Shown: one piece after another, positions 16,685-25,272 of the stretch | Layout of the letters: the number at the start of each line of letters is the position of its first letter | Numbering within the stretch: the first letter of the stretch is position 1 | Source: Flavobacterium aquidurense | GTDB lineage: Bacteria > Bacteroidota > Bacteroidia > Flavobacteriales > Flavobacteriaceae | Direction of reading: 5' to 3' | NCBI GenBank assembly: GCA_900107365.1 | Contig: FNPS01000011.1 | Coordinates: 1 to 64,000 of the forward strand | Length of the DNA: 64,000 nucleotides | Notes under the pieces: generated by a model | What the model was told of the DNA's origin: nothing | Seen by the model: the letters and a program-made list of their open reading frames with translations, nothing else | The model's database searches: none | Position numbers and translations under genes: made by a program

Positions 16685-17563
16685 ATGAATACGGCAAAAA
16701 CAATAACAATAGGTTCAAACAGCAAAAACCCAATTACAGTCAATCGTTTAGGATACGGAACCATGCGACTTACCGGAGAAGGTATTTACGGAGAGCCCGC
16801 AAACAGACCCGAAGCATTACAAATCCTTAAACAGGCTGTAGCTTCTGACGTCAATTTTTTAGATACCGCAGATTATTACGGCGAAGATGTTACCAACCGT
16901 TTAATTTCTGAAGCTTTATATCCCTATCCGGATGATTTGGTCATTTGTACAAAAGTGGGCTGTACCCGAAAACCAGACAAAAGCTGGATTCCATATAACA
17001 CGCCAGAAAATTTGCGTACCAGCATAGAAAACAACTTGCGTACCTTAAAAATTGAACAAGTAACGCTTGTACATTTTAGGGCTATGCACGGTCATATGAA
17101 TTTTGAAGAAAGTATGGAAGCTATGTTCAAAATGCAGGAAGAGGGGAAAATATTGCATGTAGGAGTAAGCAATGTTAGTGTTGAAAACGTTGAAACTGCT
17201 TTGAAAATGGGAAATATCGCCACCGTTGAAAACATGTACGGACATGCGCAAAGAACTTCGATGAAAAATAATTTTGGAGATACTTATGGCGGTGGAGAAG
17301 TTTTAGCGCTTTGCGAGCAAAATAAGATTCCGCTAATTCCATATTTTTCATTAGTGCATGCTATTGGCAAAAAAGACAATCGCATTGCTGAAATTGCCCA
17401 AAAATATAATGTCTCTGAAACTGAAGTGAACATTGCCTGGCTTTTACACAAATCGCCTTGGATCTTACCAATTCCGGGAACTTCATCTTTAGCGCATTTT
17501 TCAGAAAATATAAAAGCAAAAAATCTTTCGTTGACTAAGGAAGACATGGAATTTTTAGAATAA
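16685..17563 (+). CDS. Aldo/keto reductase with intact tetrad
   Basis: A 292-residue (beta/alpha)8 oxidoreductase. The catalytic residues are all present: D60 and Y65 in LDTADYYGED, K90 in CTKVG, and H130 in LVHFRAMHG. C-terminal cofactor motifs are IPIPGTSSLAHFSENI. It would reduce a carbonyl, or oxidise an alcohol, with NADP(H). It follows the amidohydrolase and stops 10 bp before the Crp/Fnr gene. It is only distantly similar to the tetrad-altered reductase at the head of the same operon, so the two probably handle different steps. Confidence 0.88.
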   Translation: MNTAKTITIGSNSKNPITVNRLGYGTMRLTGEGIYGEPANRPEALQILKQAVASDVNFLDTADYYGEDVTNRLISEALYPYPDDLVICTKVGCTRKPDKSWIPYNTPENLRTSIENNLRTLKIEQVTLVHFRAMHGHMNFEESMEAMFKMQEEGKILHVGVSNVSVENVETALKMGNIATVENMYGHAQRTSMKNNFGDTYGGGEVLALCEQNKIPLIPYFSLVHAIGKKDNRIAEIAQKYNVSETEVNIAWLLHKSPWILPIPGTSSLAHFSENIKAKNLSLTKEDMEFLE

Positions 17564-17572
17564 AAATTTAAT

Positions 17573-18139
17573 ATGACAGATATATTTAAAGATTTTATTA
17601 CTGAATTAGCAGAAATTAATGAGCAGGATATGAATAGAATCATGTCCTGCATTTCTGTTTATAATGTAAAACGAAATACAATCATTTTAGCTCAGGGAGA
17701 AGTTTGCGACAAATTTTATTTTTTAGAAAAAGGCTGTATGCGAACTTATTATATCACCGAGGAAGGCCAGGAAAAAACAAGATTAATTTCTTTTGATAAT
17801 ACACCAGTTACAGTACTTACCAGTTTTATTAATCTAAAACCTTCTGTTGAATATATTGATGCTTTAGAAGATTCAGAATTATTATCGATGTCTCAAACTG
17901 ATTTTTTTAGGCTTTTGGACGAAATTCCGAGTTGGGCATTGTTTTACAGAAAAATTTTAGAATTAGCATTTGCTTTTCAAAACAACAGAATCGAAGATTT
18001 GGTAACCTTATCTGCCAAAGAACGTTATGAAAAACTATTAAAAGAAAGACCACATTACATTCAACGCCTCTCCAATAAAATTGTCGCTAGCTATTTAGGC
18101 ATTTCTCAGGAAACCTTAAGCCGATTGAAATCAAAATAA
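17573..18139 (+). CDS. Crp/Fnr-family transcriptional regulator
   Basis: A 188-residue protein with a cyclic-nucleotide-type beta-roll (about residues 20-115; VKRNTIILAQGEVCDKFYFLEKGCMRTYY), a dimer helix and a C-terminal helix-turn-helix (IVASYLGISQETLSRLKSK). It has no cysteine cluster of the FNR iron-sulfur type. It ends the operon starting at 14188. Six bases after its stop lies a perfect TTGAC-N4-GTCAA box upstream of the next operon, which makes this protein the obvious candidate regulator of 18251-20746. Confidence 0.86.
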   Translation: MTDIFKDFITELAEINEQDMNRIMSCISVYNVKRNTIILAQGEVCDKFYFLEKGCMRTYYITEEGQEKTRLISFDNTPVTVLTSFINLKPSVEYIDALEDSELLSMSQTDFFRLLDEIPSWALFYRKILELAFAFQNNRIEDLVTLSAKERYEKLLKERPHYIQRLSNKIVASYLGISQETLSRLKSK

Positions 18140-18144
18140 CGATT

Positions 18145-18158
18145 TTGACATTTGTCAA
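18145..18158. promoter_or_regulatory. FNR/CRP-like palindromic operator
   Basis: TTGACATTTGTCAA is a perfect palindrome apart from the central TT, with the TTGAC-N4-GTCAA geometry of FNR/Anr/Dnr-type boxes. It lies between a Crp/Fnr gene and the SnoaL-like operon, 23 bp upstream of a TAATTTTG -7 box. Confidence 0.6.
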
Positions 18159-18180
18159 TGCACAGGTTTTTGTGTCGGTG

Positions 18181-18188
18181 TAATTTTG
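18181..18188 (+). promoter_or_regulatory. -7 element of the SnoaL-amidohydrolase-hydrolase operon
   Basis: TAATTTTG fits TAnnTTTG, 63 bp before the ATG at 18251. There is no well-spaced -33 TTG; the TTGAC/GTCAA operator occupies the upstream position, which suggests activator control. Confidence 0.45.
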
Positions 18189-18250
18189 TCTTAATTAATC
18201 ATCAGATAAAAAACGGATAGTTGAAATAACAAAATTTAAACTTCAGGATT

Positions 18251-18868
18251 ATGAAAATTCTATTAAAAAAACCTTCGGAAAATACGACTCAAAACGTAAT
18301 TGACAAATTCAGTATCAAAGAGTTGATAGAATTCGAACGCTTTTGCAGAGACAATGCCCAATGGGAAGAAATGAAAAAATGTTTTGCAGAAAATTCAACG
18401 GTAACAATTTCATGGTATAAAGGCTCAGGACATGGTTTTGTAGATGCTTCAAGCAAAATGGCAACGTATGCACCTCACAAAATATACGACACTTTAATTT
18501 GGTTGAATGATGACAAAGCAGTTTCTATTACCATGGCTAAAATTCAGATGAGAATGGAAATTCAGGGACATTTATTAGAACTTAGCTCTGACGTAAAACT
18601 TTTATATAAAACACAAAAAACAGATGGTCTTTGGTCTATCATTTCAATGGACGGGATTTATGAAAAAGATGCTTTGGTTCCTGTTTCGCCTGCTGATGGC
18701 ATTATTATTCCAAAAGAAGAAATTGCCAAATTCAGACCAAGTTATGCTAATATGTCTTATTGTTTAAGTAAAAATGGACATCCTGTTGATCTGAATTTAC
18801 CAGGAATTGACAAACCGGAAATGGTAGATAAATTATATCAGGAATCTGAAGATTGGTTAAATTCTTAA
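18251..18868 (+). CDS. SnoaL/NTF2-like small-molecule-processing protein
   Basis: A 205-residue protein. Residues about 20-145 form an alpha+beta cone of the NTF2/SnoaL type: SIKELIEFERFCRDNAQWEEMKKCFAENSTVTISWYKGSG is the helix-strand opening, and TDGLWSIISMDGIYEKDALVP is the closing strand pair. The C-terminal about 50 residues are an extension. Members include polyketide cyclases, dehydratases and isomerases, but many have no known reaction, and I see no decisive catalytic residues. It is first in an operon with an amidohydrolase (12 bp away) and an alpha/beta hydrolase. Confidence 0.75.
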   Translation: MKILLKKPSENTTQNVIDKFSIKELIEFERFCRDNAQWEEMKKCFAENSTVTISWYKGSGHGFVDASSKMATYAPHKIYDTLIWLNDDKAVSITMAKIQMRMEIQGHLLELSSDVKLLYKTQKTDGLWSIISMDGIYEKDALVPVSPADGIIIPKEEIAKFRPSYANMSYCLSKNGHPVDLNLPGIDKPEMVDKLYQESEDWLNS

Positions 18869-18879
18869 AATTAGAAAAA

Positions 18880-19887
18880 ATGAAAATTATCACAATAGAA
18901 GAACATTTTACCTCGCCAAAAATCACTGCTAAAATGCAACAATTTCAATCTAATAATTTAGATGCAGGAAAGGCAAAAGACATGGAAGAAATCATTAAAC
19001 ATTTTTTACCTACAAATGAGGACATTGAAGATGTTGGTGCAAGAAGATTGCAATTTATGGACGAAAGCGGTGTCGATATGCAGGTCATCTCATACGGTGG
19101 CGGAAGCCCGCAAGGAATTGCAGATCCGAATGTAGCACTTGAACTTTGTAAGGAAGCCAATGACGAATTAGCTGCTTTTATCAAAGAAAACCCAACGCGC
19201 TTTGCCGGTTTTACCACTTTACCCCTTGCTGATCCTATCGCCGCAGCAAATGAATTAGAGCGTGCCATAAAAGTTCTTGGATTTAAAGGAGCTTTAATAG
19301 CCGGAACTTTTCAGGGAAAATTTTGTGATGATCCCTTGTTCTTTCCTATTTTCGAAAAAGCTGCCGAATTGAATGTACCAGTTTACATGCATCCCGGAAT
19401 TGTGGAGAAAAATGTGGCAGATCATTATTTTAGAAATGAAAATTGGTCCAAATTAGTAAACGGCGTTTTTCCTGCAGCAGGTTTTGGCTGGCATATGGAT
19501 AGCGGTATTCATGTTATAAGAATGATACTTTCAGGAATTTTTGACAAGTTGCCGAATTTAAAATTAATCTCTGGACATTGGGGCGAGTTTGTGCCCGCTT
19601 TTCTGGAAAGATTAGACGAGACTCTTTACCCTGAAATTACCAATTTGAGACGTACAATTTCAGAATATTACAAAGAGCATGTCTACATCACGCCAAGCGG
19701 AATTTTCTCTGAAGTACAACTTCAATTTGCAATCTCACAAATGGGCGCCGATCATATTATTTACTCTGCAGATTATCCATATTTAATGAAAAAAAATACA
19801 GGCGATTTTCTAAAAAATGCTTCGATTTCAGATCAGGATAAAGAAAAAATTGGACACTTAAATGTCGAAAAACTATTGAACTTATAA
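18880..19887 (+). CDS. Amidohydrolase of the ACMSD / gamma-resorcylate decarboxylase family (copy 2)
   Basis: A 335-residue TIM-barrel metal enzyme. The start at 18880 (MKIITIEEHF) follows the family pattern; a TTG at 18853 would give an unnatural extension overlapping the previous gene. The metal ligands E7 and H9, VYMHPGI, ISGHWGEFVPAF and YSADYPYL are conserved. It is clearly a paralogue of the protein at 15657, with the same order of motifs but many differences. It is probably a decarboxylase or hydrolase of an aromatic or enol acid. Having two paralogues in adjacent operons suggests two successive or alternative substrates. Confidence 0.87.
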   Translation: MKIITIEEHFTSPKITAKMQQFQSNNLDAGKAKDMEEIIKHFLPTNEDIEDVGARRLQFMDESGVDMQVISYGGGSPQGIADPNVALELCKEANDELAAFIKENPTRFAGFTTLPLADPIAAANELERAIKVLGFKGALIAGTFQGKFCDDPLFFPIFEKAAELNVPVYMHPGIVEKNVADHYFRNENWSKLVNGVFPAAGFGWHMDSGIHVIRMILSGIFDKLPNLKLISGHWGEFVPAFLERLDETLYPEITNLRRTISEYYKEHVYITPSGIFSEVQLQFAISQMGADHIIYSADYPYLMKKNTGDFLKNASISDQDKEKIGHLNVEKLLNL

Positions 19888-19903
19888 ATATAAATAAATC
19901 AAT

Positions 19904-20746
19904 ATGGAAAATACAAATAAACCAATCGAAGGTGTTACAACTGGAATTTTAAAGGTTTCAGGAGCAGAACTGTATTACGAAACAAAAGGCGAGGGGCCAC
20001 TTTTATTGATGATTCCGGGAGCAAACGGAGATCATTTTATCTTTACTCCTATTCGTGAAATATTGTCTAAAACTTTTACCGTAACCACTTACGACCGTAG
20101 AGGATTTTCAGGATCTAAACTTATTGGAGAACAGGATTATACGCATCGTATCGATACAGATGCCAATGATGCTGCAAGTTTGATTAAACATCTGACAAAT
20201 GAACCCGCTTTCGTTTTTTCAAGCAGTTCCGGAGCTTTAGTTGGACTTCAATTGATATGCCTGCATCCTGATTTGATAAAAGCGCTTATACCGCATGAAC
20301 CAACAGCAATAAAATACTTGCCGAACACAGAAAAATGGAAAGCAACTATTCAGGAAATTCATGATATCTATACTAAAGAAGGAGAAGGTCCTGCTAAAGA
20401 AAAATTTGTAAACGATCTTATTCCCGGAACTCAAGACGGAGAATTAATGAAAGGTGGAAAAGGACCGGAGACGCCAAATACTAAATATTGGTTTGAACAT
20501 GAGATAAGACAATATCCTTCAACTGATTTTGAAACTAACAAATTAGAAGAAAACAAAGATAAAATACTTTTTTGCGTAGGAAGAGATTCGGTTAATACCA
20601 TGCCAGCCTGGCCAGTTACAAATCTGGCAAAACAATTTGGAACAGACGTTTTATATGTTCCGGGAGGTCACTTAGGATATGCACTCCACCCAGCGGAATT
20701 TGCAAAAGAACTTCTGGAAGGTTTGCAAAAGCGAGGGAAATTATAA
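19904..20746 (+). CDS. Alpha/beta hydrolase
   Basis: A 280-residue alpha/beta-hydrolase-fold protein without a signal peptide. PLLLMIPGANGDHFIF is the oxyanion-hole loop (HG replaced by PG). YDRRGFSGS follows strand 4. The nucleophile elbow is FSSSSGALVG, in which the first Gly of G-x-S-x-G is Ser. The C-terminal His is in VPGGHLGYALHP, and an acid candidate is FCVGRDSVN. It would cleave an ester, lactone or C-C bond. It is last in the operon before a strong terminator, next to a decarboxylase-like amidohydrolase. A hydrolase-then-decarboxylase order would suit a resorcylate-type lactone, but that is inference. Confidence 0.86.
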   Translation: MENTNKPIEGVTTGILKVSGAELYYETKGEGPLLLMIPGANGDHFIFTPIREILSKTFTVTTYDRRGFSGSKLIGEQDYTHRIDTDANDAASLIKHLTNEPAFVFSSSSGALVGLQLICLHPDLIKALIPHEPTAIKYLPNTEKWKATIQEIHDIYTKEGEGPAKEKFVNDLIPGTQDGELMKGGKGPETPNTKYWFEHEIRQYPSTDFETNKLEENKDKILFCVGRDSVNTMPAWPVTNLAKQFGTDVLYVPGGHLGYALHPAEFAKELLEGLQKRGKL

Positions 20747-20789
20747 ATAGATTCTATTTATCAATTTAAACTGTACCATAATTTATAAA

Positions 20790-20838
20790 AAACCAAACCC
20801 TTCAGAATTTTAAGGTTCTGAAGGGTTTGGTTTTTTGT
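20790..20838 (+). terminator. Strong terminator closing the catabolic region
   Basis: An 18-bp perfect stem (20790-20807 with 20816-20833, AAACCAAACCC... / ...GGGTTTGGTTT) with an 8-nt loop and a following T-run. It marks the border between the left metabolic cluster and the polysaccharide locus. Confidence 0.9.
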
Positions 20839-20913
20839 TTTATTAAATGAAAACTAGAAGTTTTATAGTATCAATAAGTCGATATATTTAATATTATTAA
20901 GTTGAATTATTGT

Positions 20914-20945
20914 AAAAAATTAGGGTATAATCATTCTGCCTTGTA
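20914..20945 (+). promoter_or_regulatory. ECF-sigma promoter candidate 1 (GH115-like gene)
   Basis: Blocks AAAAAATTAGGGTAT and ATTCTG-N-CTTGTA are shared, with identical spacing, with 23873-23904 upstream of fecR (28 of 32 positions equal). Nothing matching the housekeeping TAnnTTTG consensus is at the same place. The ATG follows about 88 bp later. The pair suggests the recognition site of the ECF sigma factor encoded at 23215-23811. Confidence 0.65.
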
Positions 20946-21032
20946 TTATAATCATAACCCAGACGATTAAGTGAATCCTCATTAAATGCGTCTTTGTTAT
21001 CTACTATTTATAACCACCCAAAAATAACCACA

Positions 21033-23108
21033 ATGAAAAAACACAATTTCTTATTACTACTCCAGTTTTTGCTGGTCTTCTTTTTTAACCAAACTACAAT
21101 AGCACAATCTATAATAATAAAAGGAAAGATTCCAATATATATAAGCCCTGATGAACCAGCGCCAGTTCGTCGTGCTGCAGAAGATTTACAACGTGACCTT
21201 AATACAGTTCTGGGTCAACCATCGGCTTTTGTTACCAAACTGCCACAAAAAGGCCCTGTTATCGTAATTGCAACCGCAGATCATTATAAAGAAAACAAGT
21301 TATTATTAAAAGACTGGGAAGCTCACCAAATATATGCAGATAAGGAGCATATCATTCTAAATGGTGCCGATATGAGAGGGACTATTTATGCCATTTATAG
21401 TTTTAGTGAGCTGATACTGGGCGTTAAACCACTTTGGTTTTGGGCATCTGAACAACCTGTTCATAAGGACCAAATAACAATGGCTGTAAATTATAAAAAG
21501 GTGTTTAATTCACCTGATATAAAATACAGAGCATGGTTGCCCAATGATACCGATTTCCTGACTCCCTGGCAAAAACTATCAGACAACAACTATCAAGCTT
21601 TGTTTGAAGTGATGCTGCGTCTTAAACTTAATACGCTTGAAGGCATAATTACAGGAAAAGAAAGTTTTACGCCTCCCTATAGTCCAGGAAAGGATGCCGC
21701 AACAGGCCAACAGCGTGGTTTAATAACAACAGGTCATCATCTTAATATTTTTGGATCAACTTATGCTTTTTGGGAAGATTATTGGAAAGAAGTTAGACAT
21801 CTTCCTGCACCTGAATTGACAATTGCGAACCGTCAGGCTTTAAAGGAGTTTTGGGGTTATCATATTGATTTAGCAAAAAGAAATAACTTAGAAGTTGTTT
21901 GGCTGGTTGGTTTTAGAGGAAATCACGATATTCCATTTTGGGAATTTTTTCCAGATGCGCCAAAAGATGACAAAAGCCGTGCAAAAGTTATCGAGGAAAT
22001 GGTGCAGATGCAAATCGACCTTCTTAAAGAAAAAACGGGTAATCCGCATCCGCCAATGCGGTTAACGCTTTATAACGAAATGTCGAACCTGACAGCTGCC
22101 GGACTTTTTCATATTCCTGATGAGCCATCATTAATTATAAATTTCGTAGCGGCCCGTCGGGATCACTTCCCAGCATTAGATGTACGCAATTACACTTTTT
22201 CAGGAAAACCTGTAGGTTATTATCTTAATTTTCAATTTACTTCAACAGGTTCGCATTTAGCACAGGCAGAAGGTCCGAGAAAAATGGAGCAAAACTATCG
22301 TATAGTGGATAGCCTCAGCGGTCATAAATTACTGTTTTCTGTAGTAAATGCCGGAAATATACGAGAGCATCTTGTAGAGTTATCAGCCAATGCGGATATG
22401 ATGTGGAATTTTAAACCTTTTAATCCTACTTCATTTCTTTCTACATTCAGCAACAATTATTATGGTTCTCAATACGGAATTGAGATTTCTCAATTGTATC
22501 AGGATTTTTTCAATTCTTATTGGCAACAAAAAAAAGGTGACCTTCCAGGATTTGAACGACAATATCTGTTTCAGGATTTGAGGTATGCGCGTGCAATCGA
22601 AATGTTACTCAACGATCTTGAAAAAGGCAAATACAGTACAAATCCTCTGGACAATCATCCACTAGATGACCCAAGCAAAGGGAGTGTTGGTTATTTTCGA
22701 GTAATTCCTGCCGATAATGATGCAGAAAATCAGCTGGAAGCTATGGCTAAAGGAACTGCCTCAAGTATAGCAAAGTTGGAAAAGATTACAATTAAATCAG
22801 ATCAGATTTATAACAAACTTGAAAGCGGAAAAGTCTTTTTTGATGATAACTTAAGGGGACAAGCTTATCTTATGCTGCATTTAAATCGTTCGCTAAATTA
22901 TTTGGTACAGGCCTATGAAAGTAAGGAAAACAAGGAGAAAAAGCGAGAATTTATCAAGCAAACCTTAAACGAAATTCATCTTACAAAGGAACTTTTAAAT
23001 ACATCTAATCACGCACCATTTAACGACTGGTATACGAACGACGCTAAATTTGGAATGAATTTGCTTGAAAAGCGTCTTTCGGATCTATATAACGAACTTT
23101 CGAAATAA
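21033..23108 (+). CDS. GH115-like glycoside hydrolase (divergent, short)
   Basis: About 691 residues from ATG 21033, which opens the signal peptide (MKKHNFLLLLQFLLVFFF...IAQS); ORF starts further upstream are unlikely. PIYISPDEPAPVRRAAEDLQRDL is typical of the N-terminal domain of GH115 alpha-glucuronidases, and GTIYAIYSFSELILGV matches the junction to the catalytic barrel. The barrel is recognisable (KYRAWLPNDTDF, LRLKLNTLEG, TTGHHLNIFG), but the normal INDEDW is changed to PNDTDF. The usual C-terminal beta-domain of GH115 is missing; family members have about 800-1000 residues. It is likely periplasmic and releases or trims glucuronate from side chains if active. It shares its promoter motif with fecR. 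Confidence 0.7.
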   Translation: MKKHNFLLLLQFLLVFFFNQTTIAQSIIIKGKIPIYISPDEPAPVRRAAEDLQRDLNTVLGQPSAFVTKLPQKGPVIVIATADHYKENKLLLKDWEAHQIYADKEHIILNGADMRGTIYAIYSFSELILGVKPLWFWASEQPVHKDQITMAVNYKKVFNSPDIKYRAWLPNDTDFLTPWQKLSDNNYQALFEVMLRLKLNTLEGIITGKESFTPPYSPGKDAATGQQRGLITTGHHLNIFGSTYAFWEDYWKEVRHLPAPELTIANRQALKEFWGYHIDLAKRNNLEVVWLVGFRGNHDIPFWEFFPDAPKDDKSRAKVIEEMVQMQIDLLKEKTGNPHPPMRLTLYNEMSNLTAAGLFHIPDEPSLIINFVAARRDHFPALDVRNYTFSGKPVGYYLNFQFTSTGSHLAQAEGPRKMEQNYRIVDSLSGHKLLFSVVNAGNIREHLVELSANADMMWNFKPFNPTSFLSTFSNNYYGSQYGIEISQLYQDFFNSYWQQKKGDLPGFERQYLFQDLRYARAIEMLLNDLEKGKYSTNPLDNHPLDDPSKGSVGYFRVIPADNDAENQLEAMAKGTASSIAKLEKITIKSDQIYNKLESGKVFFDDNLRGQAYLMLHLNRSLNYLVQAYESKENKEKKREFIKQTLNEIHLTKELLNTSNHAPFNDWYTNDAKFGMNLLEKRLSDLYNELSK

Positions 23109-23152
23109 GTTCAGAGAGCAAAAAAATCTATATATTTTTACATTTTAAGACA

Positions 23153-23194
23153 AAAAAAATCCACTCTAGCAATAACATCGAGTGGATTTTTTTT
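23153..23194. terminator. Bidirectional terminator
   Basis: AAAAAAATCCACTC (23153-23166) pairs with GAGTGGATTTTTTT (from 23180), with A/T-runs on both sides. It serves the GH115-like gene and the convergent sigma gene. Confidence 0.85.
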
Positions 23195-23214
23195 AAATTC
23201 TTATTTTTAGTATC

Positions 23215-23811
23215 TCAAAGCTTAGAATATTCTTTTTGCGGGGAATGAAAAAGCAAAAACAGCATCATATTATAATTGTCTTTCAATTTCTCTTTCAAAA
23301 TTTTAAAAGCCTTACTAATCTGTGCTTCAACAGTTTTAATAGATATTTCTAAATGTTCTGCAATCTCAATATTGGTTAGTCCCTCTTTTTTACTTAGGAT
23401 AAAAACTTTCTGGCACTTTGGAGGCAAATTTTGTATTTCTTTATTGATGATAGCCAACATACGTTCTATAGAACTTTCGTCTGTGGTTTCAACAACTTGT
23501 TGCAAAGAGTCTACATATTTCTGCTGTAATAGCATCATAGCCTTGTTTTGCTGATAAGTATTAATGAATTCATTATAAACGGATTTATATAAAAAACTTT
23601 GAATAGAAAATTCAGGATTAAGTTTATTTCTGTTTTTCCATGTTTTTAAAAATACATTTTGAACAATATCCTGGGCCATTGAATGATCATTTACCAAAGT
23701 TAGTGCATAGGCATTCAATTTTCTGTGAAATTTATTCAATAGAAACTTATAAGCTTTCTCATCCCCATTTTTGAGGCTTTCCATTAAAATTACATTATCG
23801 TCGAAATCCAT
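23215..23811 (-). CDS. ECF RNA polymerase sigma factor (FecI-like)
   Basis: A 198-residue sigma-70 protein with only regions 2 and 4. Region 2 (about residues 15-85) includes LVNDHSMAQDIVQNVFLKTWKNR. Region 4 (about 125-185) includes LPPKCQKVFILSKKEGLTNIEIAEHLEISIKTVEAQISKAFKILK. It belongs to the Bacteroidota group controlled by FecR anti-sigmas. Here the sigma gene is transcribed away from fecR, while in most loci the two are co-directional. Once released it should direct transcription of fecR-susCD and the GH115-like gene. Confidence 0.93.
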   Translation of the reverse strand: MDFDDNVILMESLKNGDEKAYKFLLNKFHRKLNAYALTLVNDHSMAQDIVQNVFLKTWKNRNKLNPEFSIQSFLYKSVYNEFINTYQQNKAMMLLQQKYVDSLQQVVETTDESSIERMLAIINKEIQNLPPKCQKVFILSKKEGLTNIEIAEHLEISIKTVEAQISKAFKILKEKLKDNYNMMLFLLFHSPQKEYSKL

Positions 23812-23872
23812 AAAAAGTATTTATTCGGCAAAATAAAGAAAAAAAATATATGAATATGAAAAATATTTTAAT

Positions 23873-23904
23873 AAAAAATTAGGGTATTGTGATTCTGTCT
23901 TGTA
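23873..23904 (+). promoter_or_regulatory. ECF-sigma promoter candidate 2 (fecR-susCD)
   Basis: Contains the same AAAAAATTAGGGTAT block, then ATTCTG-N-CTTGTA at identical spacing to 20914-20945. It ends 24 bp before the fecR ATG, a good distance for a promoter. Confidence 0.65.
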
Positions 23905-23928
23905 ATACATAAAAAAGCACCCCAGAAA

Positions 23929-25092
23929 ATGGCTCCTAAAGAAATAGAAATTATAATCGTTAAGTATTTTTCACAGTCCGCAAATATGGGCGATTTGGAT
24001 ATATTAAACAAATGGATAGAAGATCCGGAAAATCAATTGATATTTCAGGAGTATGTTAAAACACACTTTGCTATAACTTTAGCCATGAATGAGCCGGATA
24101 GTAAAACTGTGAGAAAAGCGCTTCTTAAGGAAATTAGGAAAGAAAAGAAAAAATCGAAAATATATAGTCTTCGCTCTTTCATGAAGTATGCTGCAATCGC
24201 AATCTTGTTTTTAGGAATAGGTGCTGTATTGCAAAAAAACATCTTTGATAACAATACAAAAGAAATAATTGTCCCTAAAAAAGATGAAATTACGCTGAAA
24301 CTGGGAAATGGAAATATTAAAGTTATTGCAGCTGACGGAACTTCGAAAGTTTATGACGCAGATGGAAAAGTAGTAGGACAGCAAAACGGTAAGGAACTAG
24401 TATACGCAAATGATCCAAATGCGACTAAATTAGTATATAACACATTGAGTATCCCAAATGGAAAACGTTTTAATATTACCCTTTCAGATGGAACAGTGGT
24501 GTATTTAAATGCAGGAAGTTCTATGACTTATCCGGTGCAGTTTATTAAAAACCAAAATCGTAAAATCTTCCTTACCGGAGAAGCCTATTTTGATGTTACG
24601 CATGATAAAAAACATCCTTTTATAGTAAATGCAAACAAATTAGATGTTCAGGTTTACGGTACAAAATTCAATGTTAGCAATTATCAGGAAGATGATGCTA
24701 CAGATGTTGTACTGGTTGAAGGTTCTGTAAGCATGAAAGAAACAGGATTAGTCGGAAAAAATAAAAATGAATTTTTCCTTACTCCAGGTTATAAAGGAAC
24801 TTTTTTAAAACAAAACAAAAGTATATCAAATGAAAAAGTAAACACTTCATTATATACTTCCTGGATGAATGGAAACTTGGTCTTTAGACAAGAAACTTTC
24901 GCAAATATCATCAAAAAATTAGAACGCCATTACAATGTTACTATCATCAATAATAACAGAAGTTTGGCTAATGAAACTTTTAATGCCACTATAGAAACCA
25001 ATAATGAAAGTATTGTACAAGTATTCAATTACTTCAAAAAAGTTTATCAAATCGATTACAGTATTGTAGAAAATAAAATAATAATCAACTAA
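23929..25092 (+). CDS. FecR-family anti-sigma factor
   Basis: A 387-residue inner-membrane regulator. The cytoplasmic N-terminus (about 1-80, EIEIIIVKYFSQSANMGDLDILNKWIEDPEN) would bind the sigma factor. A single membrane helix follows (about 82-102, FMKYAAIAILFLGIGAVLQ). The periplasmic FecR domain contains IPNGKRFNITLSDGTVVYLNAGS and the GEAYFDV block, and a C-terminal DUF4974 domain contains RQETFANIIKKLERHYNV. It would receive the substrate signal from the STN domain of the SusC protein encoded next and release the sigma factor. Confidence 0.93.
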   Translation: MAPKEIEIIIVKYFSQSANMGDLDILNKWIEDPENQLIFQEYVKTHFAITLAMNEPDSKTVRKALLKEIRKEKKKSKIYSLRSFMKYAAIAILFLGIGAVLQKNIFDNNTKEIIVPKKDEITLKLGNGNIKVIAADGTSKVYDADGKVVGQQNGKELVYANDPNATKLVYNTLSIPNGKRFNITLSDGTVVYLNAGSSMTYPVQFIKNQNRKIFLTGEAYFDVTHDKKHPFIVNANKLDVQVYGTKFNVSNYQEDDATDVVLVEGSVSMKETGLVGKNKNEFFLTPGYKGTFLKQNKSISNEKVNTSLYTSWMNGNLVFRQETFANIIKKLERHYNVTIINNNRSLANETFNATIETNNESIVQVFNYFKKVYQIDYSIVENKIIIN

Positions 25093-25272
25093 ACTAAAAC
25101 TAAAAACAATGCCTATGAATTAGAGTTCCACGTAAAAAACTTAGTACTAACTATCACTTATTACCTCTCCAAATCATCTGGATAAAAAAAAATCGGAAAA
25201 TGCGCCAACATTTCCCGACTTAGGTAAAGTGATCAACCACAAAGATTAATCACTAATTAACAATCCAAAATT

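Noticed and set aside
25191..25220. A riboswitch or attenuator in the susC leader
   Set aside because: The stem has two mismatches and no T-run, and matches no aptamer I know; kept only as a remark on the susC entry.
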